Below, piece after piece: positions 26,981-35,836 of a stretch of 64,000 nt of DNA; positions within the stretch are counted from its first letter, which is position 1, and each line of letters opens with the position of its first letter. A program made the position numbers and the translations under genes. The notes beneath the pieces were generated by a model that saw only the letters and a list, made by a program, of their open reading frames with translations, ran no database searches and was not told the DNA's origin. Origin of the DNA: JBMYZL01 sp049610385 (GTDB taxonomy: Bacteria; Bacteroidota; Bacteroidia; Flavobacteriales_D; Sanyastnellaceae); the NCBI GenBank assembly GCA_049610385.1, contig JBMYZL010000001.1:124001-188000 (forward strand), read 5' to 3'.

Positions 26981-28168
26981 TCACTCGATGACCTCGGTGA
27001 CCTGTCCGGCACCAACAGTGCGACCCCCCTCACGAATCGCAAAGCGCAAGCCTTGGTTCATGGCAATTGGGTTGATCAAGTGAACAGTAATGGTCACATT
27101 GTCACCTGGCATCACCATCTCGCGACCTTCGTCCAAGATGATCTCTCCAGTCACGTCAGTCGTACGGAAGTAGAACTGGGGACGGTACTTGTTGTGGAAA
27201 GGTGTGTGACGGCCGCCTTCTTCTTTCTTCAAGATGTAGACCTCCGCTTTGAACTTGGTGTGAGGCGTGATCGACTTGGGTGCTGCAATGACCATTCCGC
27301 GACGAATGTCCTTCTTGTCAATGCCACGGAGCAACAGACCTACATTGTCTCCTGCTTCACCGCGATCCAAGATTTTGCGGAACATCTCAACACCTGTGAT
27401 GGTGGTTGTCAATGCCTCCTCCTGCATACCGAGAATCTCCACTTCGTCTCCCGTGTTGATAACGCCTGTCTCAATTCGACCGGTCGCAACAGTACCACGA
27501 CCTGTGATGGTGAATACGTCCTCAATGGACATCAAGAATGGCTTCTCATTGTCACGTGGTGGAATTTCAATCCAAGAATCCACTGCTTCCATCAGTGCCA
27601 ACACGGTGTCAACCCACTTTTGCTCTCCATTCAGAGCGCCGAGCGCTGAACCTTGTACGACAGGACCATTGTCTCCGTCATATTCGTAGAAGCTCAACAA
27701 TTCGCGAATCTCCATCTCCACCAACTCCAGCAATTCTGCATCATCCACCATGTCTACCTTGTTCATGAAGACCACGATGCGTGGAATTCCAACCTGGCGA
27801 CCAAGCAAGATGTGCTCTCGCGTCTGAGGCATTGGACCATCGGTTGACGCCACAACGAGGATGGCACCATCCATTTGCGCAGCACCCGTTACCATGTTCT
27901 TCACATAGTCCGCGTGACCTGGACAGTCAACGTGGGCATAGTGGCGATTCTGGGTTTGGTACTCAACGTGGGATGAATTGATTGTAATCCCCCGCTCCTT
28001 CTCCTCGGGAGCATTGTCGATTTGGTCAAACGAGCGCGCTTCACTGTATCCCGCATCTGCGAGTACTTTGGTGATTGCGGCAGTAAGTGTGGTCTTACCG
28101 TGGTCGACGTGACCGATGGTCCCGATGTTGACGTGGGGCTTCGACCGGTCAAACGTTTCTTTAGCCAT
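26981..28168 (-). CDS. tuf: Elongation factor Tu
   Basis: 395-residue EF-Tu, the GTPase that delivers aminoacyl-tRNA to the ribosome. G-motifs: GHVDHGKTT (G1), ERGITI (G2), DCPGHADY (G3), NKVDMVDD (G4) and GSALGAL (G5), followed by the two beta-barrel domains with VATGRIETGVI, GEAGDNVGLLLRGI and the C-terminal GRTVGAGQVTEVIE. Placed directly downstream of four tRNA genes and upstream of tRNA-Trp-secE-nusG, the common Bacteroidota order. Confidence 0.99.
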   Translation of the reverse strand: MAKETFDRSKPHVNIGTIGHVDHGKTTLTAAITKVLADAGYSEARSFDQIDNAPEEKERGITINSSHVEYQTQNRHYAHVDCPGHADYVKNMVTGAAQMDGAILVVASTDGPMPQTREHILLGRQVGIPRIVVFMNKVDMVDDAELLELVEMEIRELLSFYEYDGDNGPVVQGSALGALNGEQKWVDTVLALMEAVDSWIEIPPRDNEKPFLMSIEDVFTITGRGTVATGRIETGVINTGDEVEILGMQEEALTTTITGVEMFRKILDRGEAGDNVGLLLRGIDKKDIRRGMVIAAPKSITPHTKFKAEVYILKKEEGGRHTPFHNKYRPQFYFRTTDVTGEIILDEGREMVMPGDNVTITVHLINPIAMNQGLRFAIREGGRTVGAGQVTEVIE

Positions 28169-28211
28169 AGCCTAGCTGTTTAAGTTAACTGTCTTGTTTC
28201 ACAATAGTTCG

Positions 28212-28283
<72 letters not shown>

Positions 28284-28299
28284 TTTTCTTTAAAAGAAG

Positions 28300-28372
28300 A
28301 GCGGAAGACGAGATTCGAACTCGCGACATTCAGCTTGGAAGGCTGATGCTCTACCAACTGAGCTACTTCCGC
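28300..28372 (-). tRNA. tRNA-Gly (anticodon TCC)
   Basis: Minus-strand cloverleaf: acceptor GCGGAAG/CTTCCGC, D-arm AGCTCAGTTGG, anticodon loop CTTCCAA, T-arm GAGTTCGAATCTC. Third gene of the four-tRNA set upstream of tuf. Confidence 0.95.
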
Positions 28373-28399
28373 TTGTGCTTTTCCCGTTGGAAAATGCTG

Positions 28400-28482
28400 T
28401 GGGGGTAATAGGATTCGAACCTATTCAGTCGTAGACAACAGATTTACAGTCTGCCCCGGCTCTCCAACTCCGGCGTACCCCC
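28400..28482 (-). tRNA. tRNA-Tyr (anticodon GTA)
   Basis: 83-base class II tRNA on the minus strand: acceptor GGGGGTA/TACCCCC, discriminator A, anticodon loop CTGTAAA with GTA, a long variable arm (GTCTACGAC region) and T-arm AGGTTCGAATCCT. Second gene of the set. Confidence 0.95.
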
Positions 28483-28501
28483 TCTGGTACAAATAAATGT
28501 G

Positions 28502-28575
28502 AGCCGATGGAGGGATTCGAACCCCCGACCCGCTGATTACAAATCAGCTGCTCTGGCCAACTGAGCTACATCGGC
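28502..28575 (-). tRNA. tRNA-Thr (anticodon TGT)
   Basis: Minus-strand cloverleaf with acceptor GCCGATG/CATCGGC, anticodon stem GCTGA/TCAGC with loop TTTGTAA, T-arm GGGTTCGAATCCC. First tRNA of the set; it starts about 20 bases after the hpf terminator tail. Confidence 0.95.
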
Positions 28576-28593
28576 TGAAATCAAAGAACTGCG

Positions 28594-28625
28594 ACAAAAA
28601 AAGCCGCCCTGGTTTTCAGGACGGC
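28594..28625 (-). terminator. Terminator downstream of hpf
   Basis: Minus-strand stem GCCGTCCTG / CAGGGCGGC (one mismatch) with a 5-base loop, followed by seven T. It separates the rpsU-xer-hpf transcript from the tRNA-tuf transcript. Confidence 0.85.
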
Positions 28626-28700
28626 AAATGTAAGAAATAAACTCCTGCTTACAAGCAGTCTTTTCCATGAAATTATTTTTTTTTTCGAGTCGACTTGGAA

Positions 28701-29009
28701 TCAATCATTTTCCATGACTTCCTTCCGTTTCCTGCGCTTCAAAATCTGTCTTCTCAAGGCCTCTGCAACTTCATCCCCAGCAGCTTCAAAACTGGTCGCT
28801 CTGCGCTTGGCAAAGAGGTCAGCTCCCGGAGCATGTAATTTCACTTCTGCCACCTTATTCTCCTGACCTGAATTTCGCTCCAACCTCAAAAAAACTTCGG
28901 CTCGGATGAGTGAGTCATGAAACGTGTTCAACTTCTCTAACTTTTCATGAATAAAGTTCAACAGACGCCGATCTGCGTCAAAATGAATGGAATGAATTTG
29001 TACCTGCAT
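28701..29009 (-). CDS. hpf: Ribosome hibernation promoting factor, HPF/RaiA family (short form)
   Basis: 102-residue ribosome-associated protein. The sigma-54 modulation/S30AE fold is recognisable: MQVQIHSIHFDADRRLLNFIHEKLEKLNTF, then AEVFLRLERN, KVAEVKLHAPGADLFAKRRATSFEAAGDEVAEALRRQI and a basic end. It is the short type without the C-terminal dimerisation domain. Role of the family: binds the 30S decoding region and stabilises idle ribosomes. The start at MQVQIH is preferred over an in-frame Met 25 codons upstream that would overlap xer. Ten bases separate it from the recombinase gene. Confidence 0.9.
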   Translation of the reverse strand: MQVQIHSIHFDADRRLLNFIHEKLEKLNTFHDSLIRAEVFLRLERNSGQENKVAEVKLHAPGADLFAKRRATSFEAAGDEVAEALRRQILKRRKRKEVMEND

Positions 29010-29019
29010 GGCAAGTTGT

Positions 29020-29922
29020 TTAATCGTCTTTCCTCCCTCGGTCTTCGAGAGGACTGACGCGGTGATACTCTTGTAACCGTGCAAGCGAATGGTGTGTATA
29101 AATCTGGGTGGAACTCAGGGACGCATGTCCAAGCAAATCCTTTACAGCTGATATTTCAGCACCCCGACTCAAAAGGTGGGTAGCAAACGTATGTCTCAAA
29201 ACATGTGGACTGACCTTTTCCAAGGTGGAGACTTTTTCCAAATAATGATTCACCCGTCGGTATACAAAGGAGGGATAAAGAGACCTCCCTGCATCAGTAA
29301 CGAACAAATGTGTTGTTTGGTATGGACAGTCTTGGCGATATGCCACAATGTTCTGCGCTGTTGATTTGAGCAGAGGCAGAGTACGTTCCTTGCCTCCTTT
29401 GCCCTGAACGCGAATTTCGCCACGACTTTCATCAATTGAAACCTCCTTCAATTCGATGATTTCAGCCAAACGCATCCCCGTTTCGTAAAGCATTCCAATC
29501 AGGGCACGATCCCGCAGTCCCTTCCAATCATTCGCAAATACACCGTCTGCGAAAAGGGCCTCCATGTTGTGCTCAGGAACGACCTTAGGCAAGCGTTTCT
29601 CCAACTTTGGCATGGGCAAGGACTCCGATGGATCCGAATCCATCATGCCCGAGCGACGAGCGAAACGCACAAAAGTTCTGTATGCAGAAACTTTTCGGTG
29701 GATGGTCCGAGGTGCTCTGCCTTCTTTCATCATGTCCACAACCCACGATCGAATCCATTCATTCCTCACCGAGACCAAGTCATCCGTTTCGTAATGAGTC
29801 TCTAAAAAGTCGGCAAATTGGTTCAAATCCGACCGGTAGCAACGCATGGTATGCGTTGAACCCCGCTTCTCCTTCTGCAAATATTCAAGGAAAGCCGTGA
29901 TATGGTCGCGTTTCGATTCCAC
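29020..29922 (-). CDS. xerC: Tyrosine recombinase XerC/XerD family
   Basis: 300-residue site-specific recombinase, presumably resolving chromosome dimers at dif. An N-terminal SAM-like core-binding domain (HTMRCYRSDLNQFADFLE) precedes the catalytic domain with all active residues visible: Arg151 (TGMRLAEI), Lys175 (QGKGGKERTLPL), His240 and Arg243 (HVLRHTFATHL), His266 (LLGHASLSST) and the nucleophile Tyr275 (IYTH). The start is GTG at 29922, immediately after the T-tract of the rpsU terminator; the next Met (residue 26) would cut the N-terminal helix. XerC or XerD cannot be told apart here. Confidence 0.92.
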   Translation of the reverse strand: MESKRDHITAFLEYLQKEKRGSTHTMRCYRSDLNQFADFLETHYETDDLVSVRNEWIRSWVVDMMKEGRAPRTIHRKVSAYRTFVRFARRSGMMDSDPSESLPMPKLEKRLPKVVPEHNMEALFADGVFANDWKGLRDRALIGMLYETGMRLAEIIELKEVSIDESRGEIRVQGKGGKERTLPLLKSTAQNIVAYRQDCPYQTTHLFVTDAGRSLYPSFVYRRVNHYLEKVSTLEKVSPHVLRHTFATHLLSRGAEISAVKDLLGHASLSSTQIYTHHSLARLQEYHRVSPLEDRGRKDD

Positions 29923-29957
29923 AAAAAAGGCGATATCGTCCGTGACAATATCGCCTA
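29923..29957 (-). terminator. Terminator after rpsU, abutting the xer start codon
   Basis: Minus-strand stem AGGCGATAT / ATATCGCCT around an 11-base loop, followed by TTTTTT that runs directly into the GTG start codon of the recombinase. It starts 26 bases after the rpsU stop. Expected effect: most rpsU transcripts stop here and only read-through expresses xer and hpf. Confidence 0.85.
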
Positions 29958-29983
29958 TTTATGTTAACCATCAAAGAAAAACC

Positions 29984-30175
29984 TTATTCTTCTCTGAGAT
30001 TCAGTTTGTTTTTGTAGACTGCCTTCTTATTCTGTTCTCGCTTTTCCACACTCGGCTTTACGAATTCGCGGCGTGTGCGCAATTCACGCATTCGCTTCGT
30101 GCGATCAAACTTCTTCTTGAATCGCTTCAACGCGCGTTCAATGTTGTCTCCTTCTTTAACGGGAATCGAAAGCAT
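29984..30175 (-). CDS. rpsU: 30S ribosomal protein bS21
   Basis: 63-residue basic protein (MLSIPVKEGDNIERALKRFKKKFDRTK, then RELRTRREFVKPSVEKREQNKKA) typical of bS21, which in Bacteroidota sits near the 16S 3' end. First gene of the rpsU-xer-hpf set, with a perfect -7 box 20 bases upstream and a strong terminator downstream. Confidence 0.97.
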   Translation of the reverse strand: MLSIPVKEGDNIERALKRFKKKFDRTKRMRELRTRREFVKPSVEKREQNKKAVYKNKLNLREE

Positions 30176-30195
30176 AATTTCTCTTTTGCGGGGGC

Positions 30196-30203
30196 AAATA
30201 TAG
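30196..30203 (-). promoter_or_regulatory. -7 element of rpsU promoter (TATATTTG)
   Basis: Exact TAnnTTTG match on the minus strand, 20 bases before the rpsU ATG, in a T-rich spacer. The -33 region is T-rich but not a clean TTTG. Confidence 0.6.
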
Positions 30204-30241
30204 CAAGAATCAATCAGAAACAGAATTGGTGGAAATATTTT

Positions 30242-31390
30242 TCATCCTTTCAACAACTCACGACTGATGACCAATTTTTGAATTTCTGAAGTTCCTTCTC
30301 CAATTGTACAAAGCTTGGCATCTCGATAAAACTTCTCCGCCGGAAAATCTTTGGTGTAGCCATATCCCCCCAACACTTGAATGCCCTCTGTTGCCACACG
30401 AACACACATTTCAGAAGCTTGATATTTGGCCATTGCAGAAACTTGTGTGACGGATTCACCTTTGCTCTTCAACTCACATGCCTTCAAGGTCAATAAATTG
30501 GCGGCTTCCCATTGTGTTGCCATATCGGCCAGTTTAAATCCAATGGCTTGAAACTGTGCAATTGGTTGTCCAAATTGCTCTCGTTCCAACGCGTAATCCT
30601 TCGCCGTCTTCAAGGCCCCTGCACCGATTCCAAGCGCCAACGAAGCGATGCTGATTCGACCACCATCTAAGATTTTCATGGCCTGAACAAACCCTTCTCC
30701 TACTTTCCCCAGGACGTGTTCATTCGACAAAAAACAATCTTCAAAAATCAATTCTGCCGTCTCACTGCTCCTCATTCCCAGTTTGTTCTCTTTTTTGCCC
30801 CCACGGAAACCGGCGGTTCCACGTTCCAAGACAAAAGCGGTGATTCCTCGACTGTCCAAAAGTTCACCTGTTCTGGCCAACACCACAACCACATCCCCAC
30901 TTAAACCGTGCGTAATCCAGTTTTTGGTGCCATTGAGCACCCACCCTTTGCGCGCCTCATCCCGTTTCGCAACACAAGTCATCCGCATGGCGTCACTCCC
31001 CGTGTTTGCCTCTGTCAAGCCCCATGCACCAATCCATTCCCCTGTGGCCAGTTTGGGGAGATAGCGCGCTTTCTGTTCTTCAGATCCAAAAGTCAAAATA
31101 TGATTCGTGCACAAACTGTTATGCGCTGCCATGGACAAACCAATCGACCCACATACACGCGCAATCTCTTCGATTCCCACTTTGTACTCGAAATAACCCA
31201 AACCAGCTCCACCCCATGACTCTGGCACCAGCATCCCCATCAATCCAATTTCGCCCAATTTTCGAAACAATTCCTTGGGAAAGTGTTGTTCCTCGTCCCA
31301 TTCCAATCGATAAGGCAAAATTTCACGTTCCGCAAAATCGCGAACAGATTGCCGAATCATTTGGAGATTTTCTGATTCCTTAAAATCCAT
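30242..31390 (-). CDS. Acyl-CoA dehydrogenase
   Basis: 382-residue FAD-dependent acyl-CoA dehydrogenase catalysing the first step of fatty-acid beta-oxidation. The three-domain fold is readable: N-terminal helices (LQMIRQSVRDFAEREILPY), the middle beta-domain with WIGAWGLTEANTGSDA (FAD/substrate contact) and GTKNWITHG, and the C-terminal helical domain with ALEREQFGQPIAQFQAIGFKLADM and QVLGGYGYTKDFPAEKFYRDA. The IGEGTSEIQ end carries the catalytic Glu. Start at MDFKESENLQM; an ATG eight codons upstream is less typical. Chain-length specificity is not readable; short-chain/butyryl type looks most similar. Confidence 0.93.
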   Translation of the reverse strand: MDFKESENLQMIRQSVRDFAEREILPYRLEWDEEQHFPKELFRKLGEIGLMGMLVPESWGGAGLGYFEYKVGIEEIARVCGSIGLSMAAHNSLCTNHILTFGSEEQKARYLPKLATGEWIGAWGLTEANTGSDAMRMTCVAKRDEARKGWVLNGTKNWITHGLSGDVVVVLARTGELLDSRGITAFVLERGTAGFRGGKKENKLGMRSSETAELIFEDCFLSNEHVLGKVGEGFVQAMKILDGGRISIASLALGIGAGALKTAKDYALEREQFGQPIAQFQAIGFKLADMATQWEAANLLTLKACELKSKGESVTQVSAMAKYQASEMCVRVATEGIQVLGGYGYTKDFPAEKFYRDAKLCTIGEGTSEIQKLVISRELLKG

Positions 31391-31420
31391 GAAAATTATC
31401 TTAAGATCATGCAAATGTCG

Positions 31421-32089
31421 TCAATTTGCCTCCCCCGAGGGTCGACAAAAAGTCAAATAAGGAAGCACGTCCTCGAGCTCTTCCCGGGTGATGGTTCTCG
31501 CCAATGCCAACTCTGAAGGGTCCATCAAAGCATGCTGTACACGATAACGCACAATCCTTGTGGCCAAATCAGAATCAATCAACGGATGGCCGCGCAACGT
31601 AGACCATGATGCTGTATCTGCACAAATTTGTTTCAAGTTACCACCATCCACCCGTCCAAATCGTCGAATGAATGCAACGGCACTGTCGTGAATGTGATAT
31701 ACTTTTTCCAACTGCTCCAAATCATAGAACCCCCCAAGGGCATTCCGAAAATTGACAATTCGCCGCGCCGTCCAAGGACTGATCCAAGGCAATGCATCCC
31801 AACCTGCACTGTCCAGGGCATTGATCCAGAAAGGTTCGAACAATTGATGAGAAGCAACCCGACGAGCTGCATTGGTCTTGGCCAGTTTTCGTCGATTATC
31901 CATGCCTTCCCAATCGGATTGTGTTGACATCACTTGCGGCCAATCCTCCAAGATGGACAACAAATCCATTGAATTCAACGACTGTGGAGGCATCCCAGAA
32001 AAACTGGAATTCATGACGGTTTCATTCCATTGATCGACTGACCAAGCCAGAAGACATGACAGCACAAAGAACCACACCATGTGTTTCAT
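31421..32089 (-). CDS. Helix-hairpin-helix (ComEA-like) exported protein
   Basis: 222-residue protein with an N-terminal signal or anchor (VWFFVLSCLLAWSVD) and helix-hairpin-helix units: INALDSAGWDALPWISPWTARRIVNFRNALGGFYDLEQLEKVYHI near residues 85-130 and LIDSDLATRIVRYRVQHALMD near 165-190. Such ComEA-like proteins of Bacteroidota bind DNA outside the cytoplasm and may serve DNA uptake; direct evidence for that is absent here. The 5' leader is almost pure purine on the coding strand, with AGGAG about nine bases before the ATG. Lies 30 bases upstream of the acyl-CoA dehydrogenase. Confidence 0.78.
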   Translation of the reverse strand: MKHMVWFFVLSCLLAWSVDQWNETVMNSSFSGMPPQSLNSMDLLSILEDWPQVMSTQSDWEGMDNRRKLAKTNAARRVASHQLFEPFWINALDSAGWDALPWISPWTARRIVNFRNALGGFYDLEQLEKVYHIHDSAVAFIRRFGRVDGGNLKQICADTASWSTLRGHPLIDSDLATRIVRYRVQHALMDPSELALARTITREELEDVLPYLTFCRPSGEAN

Positions 32090-32146
32090 CTTCTCTCTCT
32101 CCTCATCTCACTCTTCTCTTCTCGCCAACCTTCAAGAGTCTGATTC

Positions 32147-33691
32147 CTACTCGAATCGCTTGATTTCTCCAGACTTCACTCGATCGAGATAACTCTTCAA
32201 ATCCTTGGCCACCTCTGGCGCCAAGAAATAAAGGCCCAACACATTGGGAAAACACATGGCGAAAATCATCGCATCGCCAAAGTCAAAAACCGATTGAGCT
32301 GAAATGGCAGAGCCGATGATCACGAACAAACAGAAGATGGCCTTGTAGCTCAGGTCAGCTGCACGGCTCTCGCCAAACAAGTATGTCCATGCCTTGAGTC
32401 CATAATAGCTCCAACTAATCATCGTCGACAAGGCGAACAAAATGACAGCAACTGAGAGAACAATGGGAAACCAGCTCATGGTTCCGGCGAAAGCGGAAGA
32501 CGTCAGGTTGATGGCCTGTAGCTCTCCGGCTTTGGCACTGGCCAAAACCGCTTCCTGGGTATACTCGCCGTAACCTGAAATGATAATCACCAATGCAGTC
32601 ATCGTGCAAATGACCACTGTGTCAATGAACGGTTCGAGCAGGGCAACGATTCCTTCAGAAACAGGTTCATCGGTTTTGGCAGCAGAATGAGCGATTGAGG
32701 CAGAACCGATTCCAGCTTCATTTGAAAAAGCAGCGCGCTTGAACCCTTGAATCAACACACCGATGAAGCCGCCGTACATGGCGTCACTGTTGAGCGCACT
32801 GCTTACGATGCTGGCCAAGGCCCCGGGCACTTCGCTCAAGTTCCCAAAAATCACAACCAAAGAACCTGCGATATAAATGCCCACCATAAAAGGAACAACC
32901 TTATCTGTCACCCGTGCAATCGAGCGAATTCCACCGATGATGATAAAGGCCACCACAACAGCCATCAACAACCCGAATATCCACCCCCTCCCTGCGAAGA
33001 AACTCGCGTCTCCCCCAGTCACATCAATCAATTGTTGGGTGGCCTGATTGATCTGTACCATATTGCCTCCACCGAAAGAACCTCCGATGCAAGCAATGGC
33101 GAAAAAAATGGCCAATCCTTTTCCCATATGACCAAAACCCTGACTCTTCAGTCCATCACTGAGGTAATACATCGGGCCTCCCGATACAGATCCGTCTGGG
33201 TTTTGACGGCGATATTTCGTTCCCAAAGTGCATTCAATGAATTTGCTACTCATTCCCAAAAGGCCGGCTACAATCATCCAGAATGTCGCTCCTGGACCGC
33301 CCAAACTCACGGCCACCGCAACCCCCGCAATGTTCCCTACACCAACAGTTCCACTGAGCGCAGCAGTCAAGGCCTGAAAATGACTGACTTCCCCTTGGTG
33401 GTTGGGATCATCAAATTTGCCACGCACCACATCAATGGCATGCTTAAAGCCACGAAAATTCAAAAAGCGGAAATAAAATGTAAAGAACAACGCGCCAGCG
33501 AGGAGCCAAATCAATACAAATGGAACCTCAATTTCGCCAAATCCAATCGGTAAAAAGATGACTTTCAAAATGGCATTGGTCACCGGCTCCATGACCGCAT
33601 TGATTTGATCGTCCAAAGACGTCTCGGCTCGTGACAAAAGCGGAGTGGAAGCGGCCAAAAGTCCCAGCATAGCCTCTCGGAAAAATCTCAT
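32147..33691 (-). CDS. Alanine/glycine:cation symporter (AGCS family)
   Basis: 514-residue inner-membrane transporter with about ten to eleven membrane helices. Family signatures: LTAALSGTVGVGNIAGVAVAVSLGGPGATFWM (AGCS motif region), KFIECTLGTKYR, VSGGPMYYL, and FSNEAGIGSASIAHSAAKT. The N-terminus carries an extra hydrophobic leader (LGLLAASTPLLSRAE). Expected function: sodium- or proton-coupled uptake of alanine or glycine. No clear operon partner; the gap of 57 bases before the HhH gene is purine-rich on the coding strand. Confidence 0.93.
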   Translation of the reverse strand: MRFFREAMLGLLAASTPLLSRAETSLDDQINAVMEPVTNAILKVIFLPIGFGEIEVPFVLIWLLAGALFFTFYFRFLNFRGFKHAIDVVRGKFDDPNHQGEVSHFQALTAALSGTVGVGNIAGVAVAVSLGGPGATFWMIVAGLLGMSSKFIECTLGTKYRRQNPDGSVSGGPMYYLSDGLKSQGFGHMGKGLAIFFAIACIGGSFGGGNMVQINQATQQLIDVTGGDASFFAGRGWIFGLLMAVVVAFIIIGGIRSIARVTDKVVPFMVGIYIAGSLVVIFGNLSEVPGALASIVSSALNSDAMYGGFIGVLIQGFKRAAFSNEAGIGSASIAHSAAKTDEPVSEGIVALLEPFIDTVVICTMTALVIIISGYGEYTQEAVLASAKAGELQAINLTSSAFAGTMSWFPIVLSVAVILFALSTMISWSYYGLKAWTYLFGESRAADLSYKAIFCLFVIIGSAISAQSVFDFGDAMIFAMCFPNVLGLYFLAPEVAKDLKSYLDRVKSGEIKRFE

Positions 33692-33900
33692 GAAAATCGC
33701 ATTTATTCAGGTTGGGGGTGAAGATACAAACTCGCTTGGAACAAGGTCATTCTCTTTGGGGACGCTTTAGAAAATCTTACAATTGTCCAATTTGAACCAG
33801 ATCTCCGATCAGAAGAATTTGTGAGCTCGCTCAAGAGGCATGTTCAATGCGAGACTGATCACAAATGATCCATCCAAACGCATCAGCATTGACCGATGCT

Positions 33901-34722
33901 TCACAGAATCCCATGCCGCCTCAAAGCGCCAGCCATTTCTGTTTGAAGAGACTTGGCGGCCTCACCCGCTCGTTCTGCAAAGTCCTCTCCTTTGCCAGCG
34001 TAGAGAATCCCACGCGACGAATTCACCAACAATCCACACTTGTCATTCATCCCAACTCGAGCCACGGAATCGACGGTCCCGCCTTGAGCACCTACACCTG
34101 GAACCAAAAAAAAGTGGTCTGGAACCCGTTTCCTGATGGCTGCCAATCGCTCCGGTCTTGTGGCTCCGATGACAAACATCAAATTGTCCACGGTTCCCCA
34201 AGATTGGCCCAAATCCAAGACCCTTTCGAACAACGGTGGCTCGCCGTGAAACTCAAAATCCTCGGCACCGGGATTGGACGTCAGGGCCAACAAAATGGTC
34301 CAACGTCCCTCACCACTTTCTAAGAATGGCTTGACACTGTCCGCACCCATATAAGGAGCTACCGTCACGGCATCTGCCCCCAAACCATTGAACATGGCAT
34401 CCGCATAACGCGAAGCTGTGTTGCCGATGTCTCCACGCTTGGCATCCGCGATCACCATACAATCCGAAGGAATGTGGGAAACCACGCGCTCCAGTGCAGC
34501 AAAGCCAGCACTGCCACACTGCTCAAAAAATGCCAAGTTGGGCTTGTAGGCTACGGCATGATCTTGGGTTTTGGAGATGATGTCCTTGCAAAAATTTTCA
34601 ATGGCCTCAACACCTTCTCCACAACATGTTGGAATGCGGTCCAAATCAGGGTCGAGGCCTACACATAAAAAAGACTCTTTTTTTTGAATCTGGGCAAAAA
34701 GTTCATTGCGGTTCGCAATCAT
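33901..34722 (-). CDS. pyrF: Orotidine 5'-phosphate decarboxylase (type 2)
   Basis: 273-residue OMP decarboxylase converting OMP to UMP in pyrimidine synthesis. The length and pattern are those of the longer subfamily 2 found in Bacteroidota and Actinobacteria. The catalytic lysine motif DAKRGDIGNT is visible near residue 100, with CVGLDPDL at the N-terminus and the phosphate-binding LVPGVGAQGG near the C-terminus. The start at MIANRNELF lies 16 bases after prfA; an upstream in-frame extension would overlap that gene. Last gene of the porE-like, purM, prfA, pyrF set. Confidence 0.96.
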   Translation of the reverse strand: MIANRNELFAQIQKKESFLCVGLDPDLDRIPTCCGEGVEAIENFCKDIISKTQDHAVAYKPNLAFFEQCGSAGFAALERVVSHIPSDCMVIADAKRGDIGNTASRYADAMFNGLGADAVTVAPYMGADSVKPFLESGEGRWTILLALTSNPGAEDFEFHGEPPLFERVLDLGQSWGTVDNLMFVIGATRPERLAAIRKRVPDHFFLVPGVGAQGGTVDSVARVGMNDKCGLLVNSSRGILYAGKGEDFAERAGEAAKSLQTEMAGALRRHGIL

Positions 34723-34738
34723 GTTGTCGGTCTTTGTC

Positions 34739-35830
34739 TCATTCTGAAAAAGTACTGCGCAATAATTCGGCCTGTTCCGCTTGCTGAAGGGCTGCAGTGA
34801 TGGTTCCAACGTCTCCCCCCAAAATGGCCGAGAGGGCATGAAGGGTCAAACCAATTCTGTGATCCGTCACGCGACCCTGTGGAAAATTGTACGTCCGAAT
34901 CTTGGCCGAACGGTCACCGGTACTGACAAGGGACTTTCGCGCGGCAGCTTGTGCTTCTTGTTGTTCATTCCGGGCCGCTTCAAACAATCGGGACCGCAGT
35001 ACTTCCAGCGCCCGATCAAAATTTGCATGTTGCGAACGACCGTCTTGACATTCCACCACAATTCCACTGGGCAAATGTGTCAATCGAACCGCCGATTCTG
35101 TTTTATTCACATGTTGTCCACCTGCTCCACTGGAACGAAAGGTGTCCCTCCGGACGTCTTTCATGTCCACTTCCACATCCACGGCTTCTGCAACAGGCAA
35201 AACTGCAACCGTCGCTGCTGACGTATGTACACGTCCTTGACTTTCTGTTTCGGGAACCCGCTGCACCCGATGTACTCCGCTTTCAAATTTCATGATTCCG
35301 TATGCACCTTCACCCTCGATGCGAGCGATGATCTCTTTGTATCCTCCAACCGTGCCCTCATGTGCATCCACCAAAGAGAATCCCCATCCCTTGGATTCGG
35401 CATATCGACCATACATGCGGTACAAATCACCCGCGAACAAGGCTGCCTCATCCCCCCCTGTGCCGGCGCGAATTTCCAGAACAACAGAACGGTCATCAGC
35501 CTCGTCCCGCGGAAGCAACAAAAGTTGGGCATCTGCACGCAACTTGGGCAATTGAATCTCCAAATGGCTGAATTCGTCCTTGGCCATTGCCGCCATTTCG
35601 GGATCATTAGAATTCATCATGGATGCAGCCTCTTCTAAACCTGAATTCAAAGCTTGCCAAGTCCTGTAGTGCTGAACTATCGGCTCCAAACGCTTGTAAT
35701 CGCGCATCATTTCGGCATATCGCTTTGGATCCGAGACGACCTCAGGATCGGTAATCCGTTTTCCCAATTCCCCGAACCGGTCTGCAATGGCCGCCAGTTG
35801 TCGCAATAACGCCGAGTCTTCCAAACCCAT
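34739..35830 (-). CDS. prfA: Peptide chain release factor 1
   Basis: 363-residue class I release factor reading UAA and UAG. The peptidyl-hydrolysis motif GGQ is at residues 237-239 (SSGAGGQHVNKT) and the codon-recognition tripeptide PET at 193-195 (HRVQRVPETESQGRVHTS), which marks RF1 rather than RF2 (SPF). No internal frameshift. Located 6 bases after purM and 16 bases before pyrF. GGQ Gln is the expected methylation target of PrmC, not present in the window. Confidence 0.97.
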   Translation of the reverse strand: MGLEDSALLRQLAAIADRFGELGKRITDPEVVSDPKRYAEMMRDYKRLEPIVQHYRTWQALNSGLEEAASMMNSNDPEMAAMAKDEFSHLEIQLPKLRADAQLLLLPRDEADDRSVVLEIRAGTGGDEAALFAGDLYRMYGRYAESKGWGFSLVDAHEGTVGGYKEIIARIEGEGAYGIMKFESGVHRVQRVPETESQGRVHTSAATVAVLPVAEAVDVEVDMKDVRRDTFRSSGAGGQHVNKTESAVRLTHLPSGIVVECQDGRSQHANFDRALEVLRSRLFEAARNEQQEAQAAARKSLVSTGDRSAKIRTYNFPQGRVTDHRIGLTLHALSAILGGDVGTITAALQQAEQAELLRSTFSE

Positions 35831-35836
35831 CCAAAA

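Noticed and set aside
32747..33553. A 268-codon plus-strand frame opposite the alanine symporter
   Set aside because: Shadow of hydrophobic coding sequence; His/Asn-rich translation without a motif.
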